64,000 nt of DNA from Corydoras sp. C115 (Eukaryota; Chordata; Actinopteri; Siluriformes; Callichthyidae): positions 1,448,501-1,512,500 of the forward strand of contig JAFMOC010000002.1 of the NCBI GenBank assembly GCA_019802505.1, given 5' to 3'. Every line of letters begins with the position of its first letter. Position 1 is the stretch's first letter. The notes under the pieces were generated by a model. The model made no database searches, was not told the origin of the DNA, and saw only the letters and a list, made by a program, of their open reading frames with translations. This document shows positions 1-30,433 of the stretch, piece after piece. A program made the translations under genes and the position numbers.

Positions 1-2984
1 ATGATTGTGACAGTGTAGGCCACTTGTAGCACAGACTTTATATAGAACCAGCACACAAATATGAGTTAGCTTTTGTCCCTTCTTATTGAAACTGACAAAA
101 AATACTTTATGCATGCATTGCAAGTCTGAACTGTCTTAGATGTTAACCAGAGAAGCTGTATGTGTCAATCATTTATACTTGGAACTTTTTCTTTAATTAT
201 TATGTCCCTGTAGATTTTTGATAGTACAATGTGAATCCAGAGTTGATAAAGGCTTCACACAGGGCAAGAAGACATGTTGATAAGATGTTTATTACATGGA
301 CATAAGATTTCTGTTACATCTAGGCCAGAAGAATACAAATATGTTCAAGTAAAATTGGATAGATGGAATTTAATTACTTTTGTAAGCAAAGGCAGATGCT
401 GAAACAGTTAAAATTTAATGAATGAAAGGCTTGGACGTGTATGACCAGATTATGAGTTTATGTAAATGTTATTGGGTATTTTGTGTGTCATGTCCTGCAC
501 TGCACAGACACCACCCTCTCCATAATTAAGCATGTGTCAACCTTCTGTTGTGTGTTACATGTTTTTAAGAGCAACTATAGAAAATGCCCTTGAAATTGTT
601 GTTGGGGTCATTAAATAGCGTTCATACTGTATAACATTTTTAAATTGATGACGGGTATCTAAGATTTTGGTAAGAAAAAAGCTTTGGCTAGTTACCCTAG
701 AAACAGCATAAAAGGATGGTTGTAATTTCAATATTTCTTGAAATATATATAATAATTAATATATAATTCATAATATTTCTTTTTAAAGTTTATTAGAACT
801 TGAAGTGTATTAGTAAAGTGCACATCACTTGAAGACCCTCAATTTCCTCCTCAGGACCTCAAAGCCATTTACAGTCAACTTGTTTTTTTTATTTAAGTGT
901 TTCATTGTGCCATACAGCAAGTGCCATGACATGAAGAGTCTGTCCATGTTCCAGCAGGATGATGGCTGTGTCACTGTGAGCAGGCCAAAGGTCTGCAGTC
1001 TGCATGCACCACAAAGAAGTGCATATAAAGTGGAGTAATAGATGTTCCTCAGAGCTCTGGTTGTGTTCCTGTGTTTCCTAAATTAATATTTCCTTAAACT
1101 TTAGATGACTGTGCAAATGTTTATTCTTTTACATTGCTCTGTTCTCTAAAATTCTTTACAAAGCCCCTGGTGAGTCATATTTTTATATTGTGAATGCTTA
1201 ATTGGAAATAGAATTGTGCAGTTTGATTACATTAAGGAAAGGAGTGATGCTTCGTGTCTCACATCTTCCTCTTTGTTTATTGCTAATGTCAGGGATGTTC
1301 TCAAGAGATGCCACAGACAGCAGAGGATTGTTGTTTCTGAACCAATCACATAAGTGATTGTTGAATATTTTTAAACTGACATTGAATTGATTTCAAAGCA
1401 TTTTCTTTTTATTGTATTTTATTTGTTTTTGAAACATCCCTTCTGGGAATAAAATGTCACTTTGAAAACCTACTCAGTTTCATCTGTTTATGAACCCGAC
1501 AGGCAGTAGTGTGACTACAGTTTGAGAATGGTTCTAGCACGATTCTTTTGTTGCGCACACAAAAATTATATAAAATGATAGTTCTGGTATTCAACATCTT
1601 ACTTACTGAATGTCACATATTTTTGTTCTTCTTTTTCTTATTAGATTGTCTTGTCACAATCAGCTTACTCTTCTTCATCTTATTCTATATACATTTTCCA
1701 ACATATCTCCTCCCACAGCTTGTGTCCTATGGCAGCTATGTTCTTAAACCTGGGCAATTTGACCATATCTGCTTTGTGGAACCAAAATACTCTCGGATGT
1801 GTTTGCCATAGCTAGTCTATCTTTTCTGTTGTAGAGAAGGGTAGTGCTTTATGAATATCTCAATATCTCAAAAATTCCATTGACTGAAATCAGATTGCTT
1901 ATTAAAACATTTCTGACTTTGTCCCACAATCTGAATGATTTGCTTTACATTGGAAACATAATGTGGCTGCATTACTAACACTGTCAAGTTGCAGCAGAAA
2001 AGACCATTTGTTTAGGTTGCTAAAAAGTGGTTCATTCAGAATTTATCTCATCAGCACAATTAAAATAACACACATTTATGCATCTTGGTAGACATTAATA
2101 TTGACGATTAAAATAACGATTAATACATTGAACTACAAAAATAAATTAAGATTAAAGGTTAATTTCGAATGGGCCTTCCTTTTTTTTTTAAATTAATAAC
2201 ACAGGTGTATATAATAATATACCTAAAATCTTACTTACTTTTCTGCATACTTTCTTGATACTGTTTACTCTAGGTATATTTTGGGTGTTGGATAAATTTT
2301 AACACTGTGGTGACATTGACTTCGGGGTGTGTTTGTGTGTGCTGCATTAGTATGAGTTTCACAAATGCAGCAGTGATGCATTTGTAAAACTTACGCTGCT
2401 GGACCAAAAAAAATTGCAAACAAAACACCGTCCAGTTAACAGACATTTATTAGAGAATGACTATTGTGGAGCAACAAATGAAGTGATTTTGCACATGGAA
2501 ATAGCGTGCCCGAAGAGTAAACAAAGTGTGTCTGATCCAGTCGTACCAGTGCACACAAGCTCACACAACCACATTCTTGTCTGGTACAATACTATAAATA
2601 CCTGCATTGTGACAGTCCTGTGGTGGTCCATAACATTAGAGAACAGAATAAAGGGCATTCACAAAGTAGGGAGAAATTGACTATAAAGTGCATCTGTATG
2701 GTAAGTAGAACTGTTAAAATGGACATTGAGGCTAGAAACTAAAGGTCTTTCTAATAAAGTGAGTGAATACTCCTGGGCAAATTGCAGGTCAAACCTTAAA
2801 TTGCAAATACCTAAACCAAACAGAAAGTCTTTGGTTTAAAAAAAAATAATTGTTAAATATAAGAAAATGCACTTTTAATACCAGGTGAAACCCGCAGCTC
2901 GGTGAAACAAGCTCTAATTTAACACTGAAATTTTTAAACCAATTTACAGCCACAATTTCGATTGCGTCAGGGGGAAAGGAAGGG
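1..2984. other. Upstream intergenic DNA, no gene recognised
   Basis: AT-rich DNA upstream of wdr26. Short open frames (for example 829-1038 and 1548-1811) have no recognisable domain and sit among many stops. The 3' untranslated region of an upstream neighbour could lie here, but nothing proves it. A copy of an unclassified repeat, listed separately, lies near 2570-2770. Confidence 0.5.
2570..2770 (+). repeat. Unclassified interspersed repeat, copy A
   Basis: Shares an ordered set of words (a CTGTGGTGG-like stretch, AGAGAACA/GAATAAAG, CTATAAAGTGCAT, GTAAGTAGAACTG) with copies near 5270-5400, 54700-54900 and 58085-58320. All four lie in the + orientation. It is the most diverged copy. No coding capacity is visible and the class is unknown. 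Confidence 0.5.
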
Positions 2985-3463
2985 GTGATTACGAGGTTTC
3001 ACAAAAATAAGGACGCTCTTGAAGGAAGCATGAAGCTCAAGGTTGTTTAGGGCTTCCCGGTGACGTCATTGCGCATAGACGACGTCTATAGCGAGCTTGC
3101 AGCTGTTCTCGGGCAAACAATAACAAGAGCGGCGAATAAAGTGCTAATATATACAGAACGGTTCTGCACTCTGCTTCCAGCGGTGCTGGTCGTATTGCCG
3201 TACTGTCACCGCCCGAACCTGACTCAGTAACTCTGGCCTCGGTTAATTACTTTAGAGAATCGGAACCAGACGGAGCTTCTCCACCGCGGAAGAAAGCTCG
3301 AGCGTCGGCTTCGGAGGGCGCAGGACAGAGCGGGGCTTGTGGCAGGTTTGTTTCGGGCCTCTCTCTGCCTCTCGGCTTTGCTTCTGTTCCGAGGCGCCGC
3401 GCTGTTGCTGTTTCTGCGGTGCGCCTCAGCCTGCACAGAAGCACCGAGCCCAAAGTTCATACC
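2985..3463 (+). promoter_or_regulatory. wdr26 promoter and 5' UTR with CRE palindrome
   Basis: Composition changes sharply from AT-rich to GC- and CpG-rich DNA just before the first wdr26 exon. A perfect CREB/ATF palindrome TGACGTCA lies at 3061-3068, followed directly by TTGCGCA and a second GACGTC near 3081. No in-frame ATG precedes position 3464, so most of 3100-3463 is likely 5' UTR. The transcription start cannot be fixed from sequence; a CpG-island promoter of a broadly expressed gene is the natural reading. Confidence 0.6.
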
Positions 3464-21807
<18,344 letters not shown>

Positions 21808-23790
21808 TGTTGGTTCTGAAGAAGTCATTAAAAAGCAACTGCAAGAAAATGTATGATATTAAAAAATAAGAGAGAGAGAGAGAGAAAGAAAAGAAAACGC
21901 ACATTGAATTTTTTTTATGGAGGTTGACACCTCCACCCCAAAAACATATACATACACGTAGATGCTCAGTGGCTGGTATAATACAGATTTCAGAACATCC
22001 AGCTGCTGGCCTTAGGTTTTCAGACCTAAAGACTTTCTAGGCTCTATTGTCCATCTCTAAGGAACTGCAGCTTCATAAACCACACCAAATTCTTATTTAT
22101 TAATGTTATTATTTATTGATGCGAACCAATTCCAGCTTGGCTTGTAATCATGAATGCTTTGTTCCTTATTGTCAGTGAAGATTTTTTTATCAATATTTTT
22201 ATCAGTTTAGGTCATATAATCTTTTTTGAAACTTATGAAACTTACTGTTATAATTGATGCATAAGTGTTTGGTGACTTTAAAGGCTACCTGCAGGTTAGC
22301 TCTTGTCTTTTTTGCATCTTTTTCAGGCACCAATGTGATTCTATGCCTGAGAGAAGGTGCTTTCACCAGCAGATTGTAACAATCAAAGGCTTCATGCACA
22401 TTTCTTTTATTTAACTGAGTTGATAGGCATTTTAACAAAGGGATCAGTCTTGTTTATTGTCCAATTAATAGTTGGAACAATTGTAAAGAAACAATGGTAA
22501 ATTGTTGTACTGGGTTATTTCCCAGTATCTTATTCTGTATAACGCATCCAGCCATTTGCTGAGAACATGAGACTTGATGGTGTCTTCACTTGTGAAATGG
22601 AATGTGTAACATTCTAATGTTCCATCAATGAACCCTCCTCGAATATTATAACCAGTCCAAAGGTGAGAGATCCACCCAGGTTGCAGATTAGCAGACTTCC
22701 AAGGTCTCACATATCTGCATGCTCCTTTTTTCCGTCCTCCTTGTTGACATCATACAAGACTTGGAACTTACTGACAAGTAAAAGAGCACATGTATATATC
22801 GACCATACCTACTGCAAGTCGTGAGGAAACACTTTCCCTTTGTATACTGTTAATAGGTATTGGTAATATCTGAGGTGTGTTTCCATGAATGGGCTATCAG
22901 TGTCGACTTGAGGCTGATTGGAACAGGACTTTGTGTTTCAGATGTCAGTTTTTAGCTACATTTCTATTTATCAAAAACTCGTTTTTTTTGTCCTTCGCCA
23001 CCCACTATTTTTAAATTTAATTTGTCTCCTGAATTTTTTTTTCTCTTTTTTTGTTATTGTTTCTTATTATTCTGATCCTTTGTTTTAGTATGTTTTACTT
23101 CATTATAGGTGAATCGTATAAATTATTGCTTTGTGGCCTCATTTTTCTGTGACTTCTGTGAATATGGATTGTTCCAGTCTGGCCATACAAGCATACAAAT
23201 TTTGCCTACTATGATTTTCTGTGCGTGAGTGTGTGAGAGAATGCGTGTGTGTGTGAGAGTGCGTGTGTGTGTGTGTGTGTGTGAGAGAGAGTGAGTGCGT
23301 GTGAGAGTGCATGCGTGTGTGTGTGAGATTTCTGGCATGTATTGTGACACTGGTCAGAGAGTACCATACCCGAGCGTTTTGTTTCAACCAGACGGTCTCA
23401 TTTTCATCAGGTAAGCTTCAGTGTCAGTCATCCCTTCTGTCCAATGAGGATTGATGGCACAGACACACACCTTAGTCCCATTAAAGTCACAATGTTCTGT
23501 GCGGTGTTCCGAATATGCAAACACCCTTTGTTTTGCCGAGTTTGCATTTTGTTGGAGAGGTTTTGAATCTGCTTTCCTGTGCCGTGAATGCATGGCTGCC
23601 AGTCGGCTCATTAACCATGTGGCCCAGGTTGTGATTTTCAGGGCAAGCAGTTTGTTTTGCATCAGGTTCTTAAAAAAAAGCTCTTTTGCATTTAACTGTG
23701 TTGATATTCAAAGTGATTGTACTGTTATGTAATGTGTAGGAGAAGTCTTATGTATGCATATTTTCAATAAAAGCATTCAGGGTTTTAAAA
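21808..23790 (+). other. wdr26 3' UTR
   Basis: Sequence after the TGA at 21805-21807. A canonical AATAAA lies at 23766-23771, giving a UTR of about 2 kb. Long wdr26 3' UTRs are usual in vertebrates. The region contains a (GT)n tract at 23221-23327. The cleavage site is inferred. Confidence 0.65.
23221..23327. repeat. (GT)n microsatellite in wdr26 3' UTR
   Basis: Imperfect GT/GA dinucleotide tract within the presumed 3' UTR; it would be transcribed as a UG-rich stretch. Confidence 0.85.
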
Positions 23791-25801
23791 CATGTCTCTT
23801 GAATTTCCAGAGCATTTTCGTTGGTGCATTACAAGCACGCAAGGCACGGTCACCTTACAAAGTTGTAACAACACCCTGATTGCTTTTTGATTGAGCTTTT
23901 TCCCTGTGTCTACACAGGTTTTTGTAAAGACATGCAAGTCATATAAACTGCAGTAAATTAAATTCCCTAAGGTTTTAAATACAGCTGAATGCATCTTATC
24001 CCTGCAAACAACATTTATCTGTTTCTCGATAGCGATTCTGTCTTATCTTGTAAAGATAAACAATTTGGATATTGCTTTGTCATGACTAATGCTCGGGTTT
24101 TGTGTAAAAACAATGCATTTTTTTCTGCATGACTTTTCTGCATGAATTCAGTAAGCTGGGGGACATTAGTTGATTATTGGCCAATCTGCTTACTAGAAAG
24201 ATTTAAGAAGACAGTATCTCAGATAATCACTCTGGACGATTATGGTAAGCAAAACCTTTAGAAAAAAAAAAACATGAAGTAGATGGCTACAACAGAATCC
24301 ACATATTACAGTGTTTTTCGTAAAACTTTTTGTATGTACCTATTTAACGTGTTGGCTTTATGTATCGTTTTTGAATTTTATTCATACCTAGTCATTTAGC
24401 AGATGTTTTTATCCAAAGTATGACAACAACGCAAGTCAGCAAGTGAAGAAGGTCTAGCTAAGCTGTTTTATTATTGTATTATCAAACACAATCAATTGTC
24501 ATTCTAGTTTCATGTTTTTTGGAGGCAGCATTTACATTTTCTGTGCTTCTGGAAGAGCTCTGAGTTTCTTGAAGCTGCTGAATGTATTACCATTTAACAG
24601 TGGTGAAGGACATTGAGTGAAAATTGGCACCTTGGTGAGTCTGAAGAACCAGAGTGCTTATTGCATATTTGTGAATAGCAAAAAAATATTTACCTGATTT
24701 AGCAATATCTTGAATTAAATGTTTCTAGAAGTCTGATTAGTCCTGCCCATCATCATAAAGAAATCTTAGCCCTTTATTTTATACAAAACAGCTGTTATGT
24801 TGGTGGGTCTAGGGTTGTTCTTGTGCTGCATGACATGATAATGTACTTTTAAGAGTGGGAGTAAAGCTTCATAATTTTGTTTCATAATTAGCTGATGAGT
24901 TCATATTTCATAAATGTCATGCAAGCCCAGCCCAGATGCAACAAAATAGGCTTAAAACAGGATACCCCCACCACAACGTTTTGCAGATGGGAAGAGATTT
25001 TTGTGCAGAAATGTAGTGTTTTCTGTTCCTCTTATTTAAATCAAAGTGATCAAAAAAGATTATAGTAAAGAAATAAAATATACTCAAGACTTAAATGACT
25101 CACTTTTAAAACAATGTTACTTGGGGGGGGGGGGGGGGGGGTGGACTACTGAACAGAAATGCAGTAAATTATAACTAGAAAAAAATGGAGGAGGCACTGC
25201 TGTACAGCATACCACTAACTCAAGTCATTAATTAAAAGGGATGTGTTAAAGGTAATAGCAACGAGAAACTCACTGAGTACTTTATCTGTAAAACTTCTGA
25301 CCATTGCTAGCAAATTTTCCCCATCAACAGCACCATGGAAAAGGTTTTATAAAGCATAAACATTATATTGTAATTAAGAACAAATAGGACAATAACTTCT
25401 GTGCCCTGTAGATGGCACAAGTAGTGCATTTAGGCAGCATTCCACTCACTATTATGTACCTAAAACCTGGAATACACTTATTGTCACACCAGATTTTTGA
25501 TCTGTTTGCAGGTTTATGCATATTAAAATAGATTTTTAAAGACTCCCGTTTGATATTTATATTATTATTATAATACCTAGTATAATTCATTTGTAGTTTA
25601 TCAGCATCCCCATGGGTATTGTGATGCATACGTGTTCGGGACGATGTAGCAAAATATAAAATATGTTTTCCCCATTACCTCAAATTTTTTATTGTGATCT
25701 TGAAATTACAAGTTCTTGGCTGGAAAAGTGTTAGAATGCTTGTCAATAGACCAGGCAACAGACAGACCAATGTTATTTACAACATCTAAATATTAGATAA
25801 T

Positions 25802-25926
25802 TCATTCATTCATTTTTCATTCATTGTCTTCCGCTTTATCCTATATTAGGGTCGCGGTGGGGTTCCCCATGCCCATCCAGGGGAGAACGTTTCGGGCGCT
25901 GGGCAGATACACCCAGGACAGGGCAT
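25802..25926 (-). repeat. tRNA-headed SINE, copy 5, 3' fragment
   Basis: Only the tail and 3' third remain (ATTCATTCATT, then GGGTCGCGGTGGGGTTCCCC up to GATACACCCAGGACAGGGC). The head is missing, as in an incomplete reverse transcript. Confidence 0.85.
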
Positions 25927-26584
25927 AGGGTATAATTAATACCTTGAATAACCATCAGAGGTTTGAAATTTGTACATGGCAAAGAAAAAATCTATTGACA
26001 GTAGCCTCATTTTTTCCGGGCACTCTAAAAAATAAGCAATCACTTAAAAAAATGGTTTAATGAGATGTTTCCTGTTTTTTTTCTACCAACTATATAGTGT
26101 TGAGCAACTGGACTCATGCTTTTATTTTGTTAATACAGTTTTTTTTTCAGTTGATTTGGTTCATTTCTCAGATCAGAATTGAACTTCTCAAACTTGTTTA
26201 CTCAATTTTACATCTCTTTGTCATCTGTGCACATCATAATAATATTTCTCATTGTTTTACAGTTTATATATGCTTTTGTACATTTGTGCAATAGGTCATG
26301 TACAATTGTCAGCTGTTTTTTGCTTTATCAATTGCTCATGTCATGTACATTAAATTAAATACATGTTCTAATGATTGTTGAATTGCCATACGCTCCAAAA
26401 CATTTAGGCTCTAGGTCATTGCCTAGCTTATTACATGCAAAAGTGCTGAACATGTCATAATCTCTCAGGCATAATTTGTACGTTTCTATGGAAACCTTTT
26501 GATAAATCTTGGTAATTTATCATAAACTGATTAAAATGATCTCAGGTGAATTTTGGTTATTAGTTAAGAAGGGGAATTTCTGAA

Positions 26585-27085
26585 GGTTTAGATCAACCAA
26601 TGGCCAAACAAGTGCAATGCAAATCGTCGGATGCAGTGGCCAGTGGACTCTAGAGCAGTGGAGATCTCTTGCATTCTCTGGAGTGACAAATCGCGCTTCT
26701 CCATCCGGCAATCTGATGGACAAATCTGGGTTTGGCGGTTGTCAGGAGAATGGTACTTGCATTGTCCGTCAAGTGTAAAGTTTGGTGGGGGGGGGGGATT
26801 ATGGTGTGGGGTTGGTGTTTCAGGTGCTTCAGCATACCAAGACATTTTGGACAATTCCATGCTCCCAACTTTGTGGGGACAGTTTTGAGCTGGCCACTTC
26901 CACTTCCAACATGACTGTGCACCCGTGCACAAAGCAATGTCCATAAAGACATGGATGACAGAGTCTGGTGTGGATGAACTTGACTGGCCTGCACAGAGTC
27001 CTGACCTTAACCTGATAGAACATTGGTGAATTAGAGCAGAGACTGAGAGCCAGAGGGAGTGTGTGACCTCACAAATGCCCTTCTG
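26585..27085 (+). pseudogene. Tc1/mariner transposase remnant
   Basis: Catalytic-domain fragments are readable across frames: ILWSDKSRFSIRQSDGQIWV, SAYQDILDNSMLPTLWGQF, then in another frame QHDCAPVHKAMS and SPDLNLIEHW. These correspond to the three acidic catalytic blocks of the family. Frameshifts, a G-run insertion near 26786-26798 and loss of the N-terminus make it a dead fragment. It belongs to a different Tc1 lineage from the copy at 9196. Confidence 0.8.
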
Positions 27086-27184
27086 GAAGAATGGTCAAAA
27101 ATCACACATTTGCTATGGCTGAATTGTATATAACAGTTTTGTTCAAAATGAACAAAATATGTACTTCATTACTTCTTTTGTGCT

Positions 27185-27650
27185 GTAGTGTATCAAGGAG
27201 CTGGAATCAAGAAAACCACTCCACACTTTCATATACCTGGACGAGGCTGGCTTCAACCTCCCTGATCATGAGAGAGACATGATGAAAGGGATAATGTCAT
27301 TTGGGATAATGTGAGTTTTCATCACACACCGTCAGGCAGTGGTTTGCTACTCATCATAGAATGCTGATGGAATTCCTCCCACCTTATTCCTCACTCCTGA
27401 ATCCAAATGAGGAGTTCTTCTTAGTCTAGAGATGTAAAGTGTACAATCACCTGCCGTACACCCAGACTTCCATGCTGACTTCCATGAATGCAGTTTTTAA
27501 GGATATCACAGTAGATGCCTGCAGAGGCTGGATTAAACACTCCAGGAGATTCTTTCCAAGGTGAATTGCAAGAGAAGATATGCAGTGTGATAAGTGATAA
27601 ATGTACTTTCTTCTCTATACATCCTGACCTTCCTCTCTGTTGAGCCACAT
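27185..27650 (+). pseudogene. IS630-like DDE transposase remnant
   Basis: A first-aspartate block TFIYLDEAGFNL near 27225 is followed by NPNEEFF near 27398-27420 and a C-terminal stretch resembling DITVDACRGWIKHSRRFFPR near 27500-27560. Several stops interrupt it. The layout resembles DDE_3 / IS630-Tc1 superfamily proteins found in many fish genomes, but not the Tc1 families elsewhere in this window. The assignment rests on recalled family features and is moderate. Confidence 0.6.
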
Positions 27651-28207
27651 GTTTTAATCCATAAGTTGTCCTGTCAGGTTGTTTTGAATGTTTAGAGTAA
27701 GTTTCTAATTTTGTAGTTTTTCCATTTGTGTAATAGAGTGGTGTCAGCTGTCAGTCGTCTCTTTCCTGAATTTCTATCTGATATTTTGTCAATACATTGC
27801 GTTACAAACAAAATTCCAGTCCAATTTCTTGTTGTCTGTCTCCCACATACAGTCATGTTTAACTTTGTGTAAATTTGTTCATGGGCAATGACACAGACTA
27901 GACATTCTGATGGCACTGACAAGTTGATTGCCATATTTGCTTTTAAAGCAAAAACAAATGTAAATCATGATGTAAATCATGATGTGAGAAATAAACCACA
28001 TCGACTGAGAAAATTGTAAAATAACACATACACAAGTGAGGTAACCTTGCTGTCATTTGAGGATATTGTAGATCCTGGCAGTGTAACCCCAAATCAGAAA
28101 AAGAACTTTCCATCAGTGCAAGGGACTCTTTCTTACCTTAAAAAATATATATACCAATTAAATACAAAACATACAAAACTTTTGTATTTAAACACTAAAC
28201 TGTGGAT

Positions 28208-29026
28208 TAGGACTGCAACTAACAATTATTTTGTTAATCGATTAATCGATGAATCGGATAAATAAAAAAATATTTCCATGTGTTTATTAAGCAGGTAAAT
28301 AAATGTCTGGTTTTATTTACAGTATGAGTTTAAGGCATCCAAGTAGCCCAAAGAGAAATTAAACATAAAAATCTCAAACACACTGGCACAATATGTAGCA
28401 TAGAGTGTGTGAAAAAAATACAAAATTACACACATTTGTGTAGCTCTAATATGTCAAGCTTGATCATTAATTAGCACCGTTGTGTACAAGTTGTATGTAT
28501 TTATAAAGCACATTTAAACAATGCTTAAGCTAATTAAAGGAAAATATAAAGTAACACACGTTCTTTATCACTGTTATTATCCAGTTAACAACCAAAAACA
28601 GCATGAAGCGTGCTCTACTAGTTCTCATAGTAAGTGACCGTTACGTTGATTCACTACAAAACTAAAGAAACTCGGGATGTTGTAGTGATTTATCTGCTGT
28701 TCATCTTCATCCTCATCAGTGTTTAGTTTCAGGTGGTGGAGCTTGCATGTTCCACATTCTTTTTGCAGTTTTGATGATTTAAACGGAAGCTTTTTTACTG
28801 CGTTGGCTGTTTCATTTGTAGAGTTTATTAAACTTTATTTCGCAGATTCCGCCTCGTTCTGTTCAACCCGCAATTTTTTCCCAGCGATGTTGAAGCGCTG
28901 CAGGTGACGTAAACGGTTATAACATTGCGAATAACATGGAAATCATGCAACCCAACGAATCGATAATGAAATTCGTTATCAACACTTTTCATAATCGATT
29001 TTTATCGATTCGTTGTTGCAGCCCTC
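28208..29026. mobile_element. hAT-type non-autonomous element (MITE)
   Basis: Inverted ends AGGACTGCAAC and, on the other strand, AGGGCTGCAAC continue into related TAATCGATT-rich sub-terminal sequence. CTGTGGAT occurs exactly at both borders (28200-28207 and 29027-29034); an 8-bp duplication is the hAT hallmark. At 819 bp and with no transposase frame it must be mobilised in trans. Confidence 0.9.
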
Positions 29027-30433
29027 CTGTGGATAATAATGTTTATGTTTGCACTATTTATATAGCAGATCAACATGCATTTAAAATTATATTTAAATTT
29101 ATATTTTACAGAAACATTTAAATGTTACTTGCTAATGGAAGCCAAATAAAACCAGTACATAACCCGCATTTGTAATATTCAACATTAGGCTTTTACATAA
29201 AGGCAGACACAGTGTGAATATTTTAAGTACAACTAGACAGCTTTCTATAAGCAATTTAATATAAACAACAAACTATTCACTAATAAAATGCTATATCTTG
29301 TAAAAGTTGTTGCAGGTATGAAATTAGTTTTTACTCCAACACAGAAAACTGAACTAAGTTCAGCTGTAAATGATTAAGATGTCATAATTGCTCCAGGTCT
29401 TTCAAAATCAGAATCAGAATACTTTATTAATCCCATGGGAAACATTACAGTTTTTACAGATGCTCCATTTGGCAGATGCTAAATAAATTGGCAGTGCAAA
29501 GTAAGTTAGATATTAAAAAAAAAAGAAAGAAAGAAAATATTAAAGAAAATATTTTTTGACAATGCTGTATATGTGCCCTGCTAAATATATTTGATTTTAG
29601 AAATTCCATCGCACACTGTAAGACCAGTCATAAAAATCCAAACGAAGATTTATTACCAAATAACAGAACCCTGAGCACTTAATTTCCAGTGGACAAGAAA
29701 TTTGTGTTTAAACAATAAAGGGTTTGCAATTTAAACCCTCTCGTATGAAAAAAAAAAAGTGAAAATGCATTCAAGAACTAGACTATACAGAACAATTGTA
29801 AACCGTAAAACAAAATAGAAAACAAAACTGCATTTGCTGTAAAGCAATGTTTTAAAAATCATTATGCCCGAGCATTTTATTTAAAGAACCAGTTGCCATA
29901 TTTAAAATCTTTCATATATTGTCAAAGAATAAAGCAATTTAACATGTCAAAAACAATATACCATTATATATGACCCACATTCAAAACTTCACAATATTTA
30001 CCACAATTTTATAAAAACAATTTTATTAAGAAGATTCCATTTGACATAGCAGGACTAAATGAAGATCAGGTTAAAGACATTAACAATTTTTTGTACAAAG
30101 TACTTTACTAAACTGATATGTATAACATGCTTCTATTCATCTCTGTGTGCTCTGTATACTGATAGTCATATTTGTAGGGTATTTCGAAACATGATCTGAT
30201 GAGCTAGTGCGATTGTTGGGCCGCATCAACCCTGAGAAACTTCATTTCAATTCAGGTGCTGAACACAGAAGTACACAGAATTGAAGTAAATGTAATACAC
30301 AGAGGAAATATAGTGAAACAGTGTTTGGAACATCCAATCAGAAAAAGAGAGTGACTTCTGGGTTATTGGTGGTGGTGGTGTTCAACTCAGATTGATGAGC
30401 AGAGTTTATTCGGCTGCATGGTTCTCTAGAGCA

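Larger units (their letters stand above)
23791..30433. other. Intergenic region between wdr26 and cnih4
   Basis: Space between the convergent genes; the cnih4 3' UTR occupies an unknown part of its right end. It holds a G-run near 25124-25141, a SINE fragment, two transposase remnants, a hAT MITE and, near 29407-29500, a fish repeat fragment (CAGAATACTTTATTAATCCC). No further gene was recognised. Confidence 0.6.

Noticed and set aside
829..1038. Short plus-strand frame that could be a terminal exon of an upstream gene
   Set aside because: No recognised domain or supporting exon; an AATAAA downstream near 1448 is not informative in AT-rich DNA.
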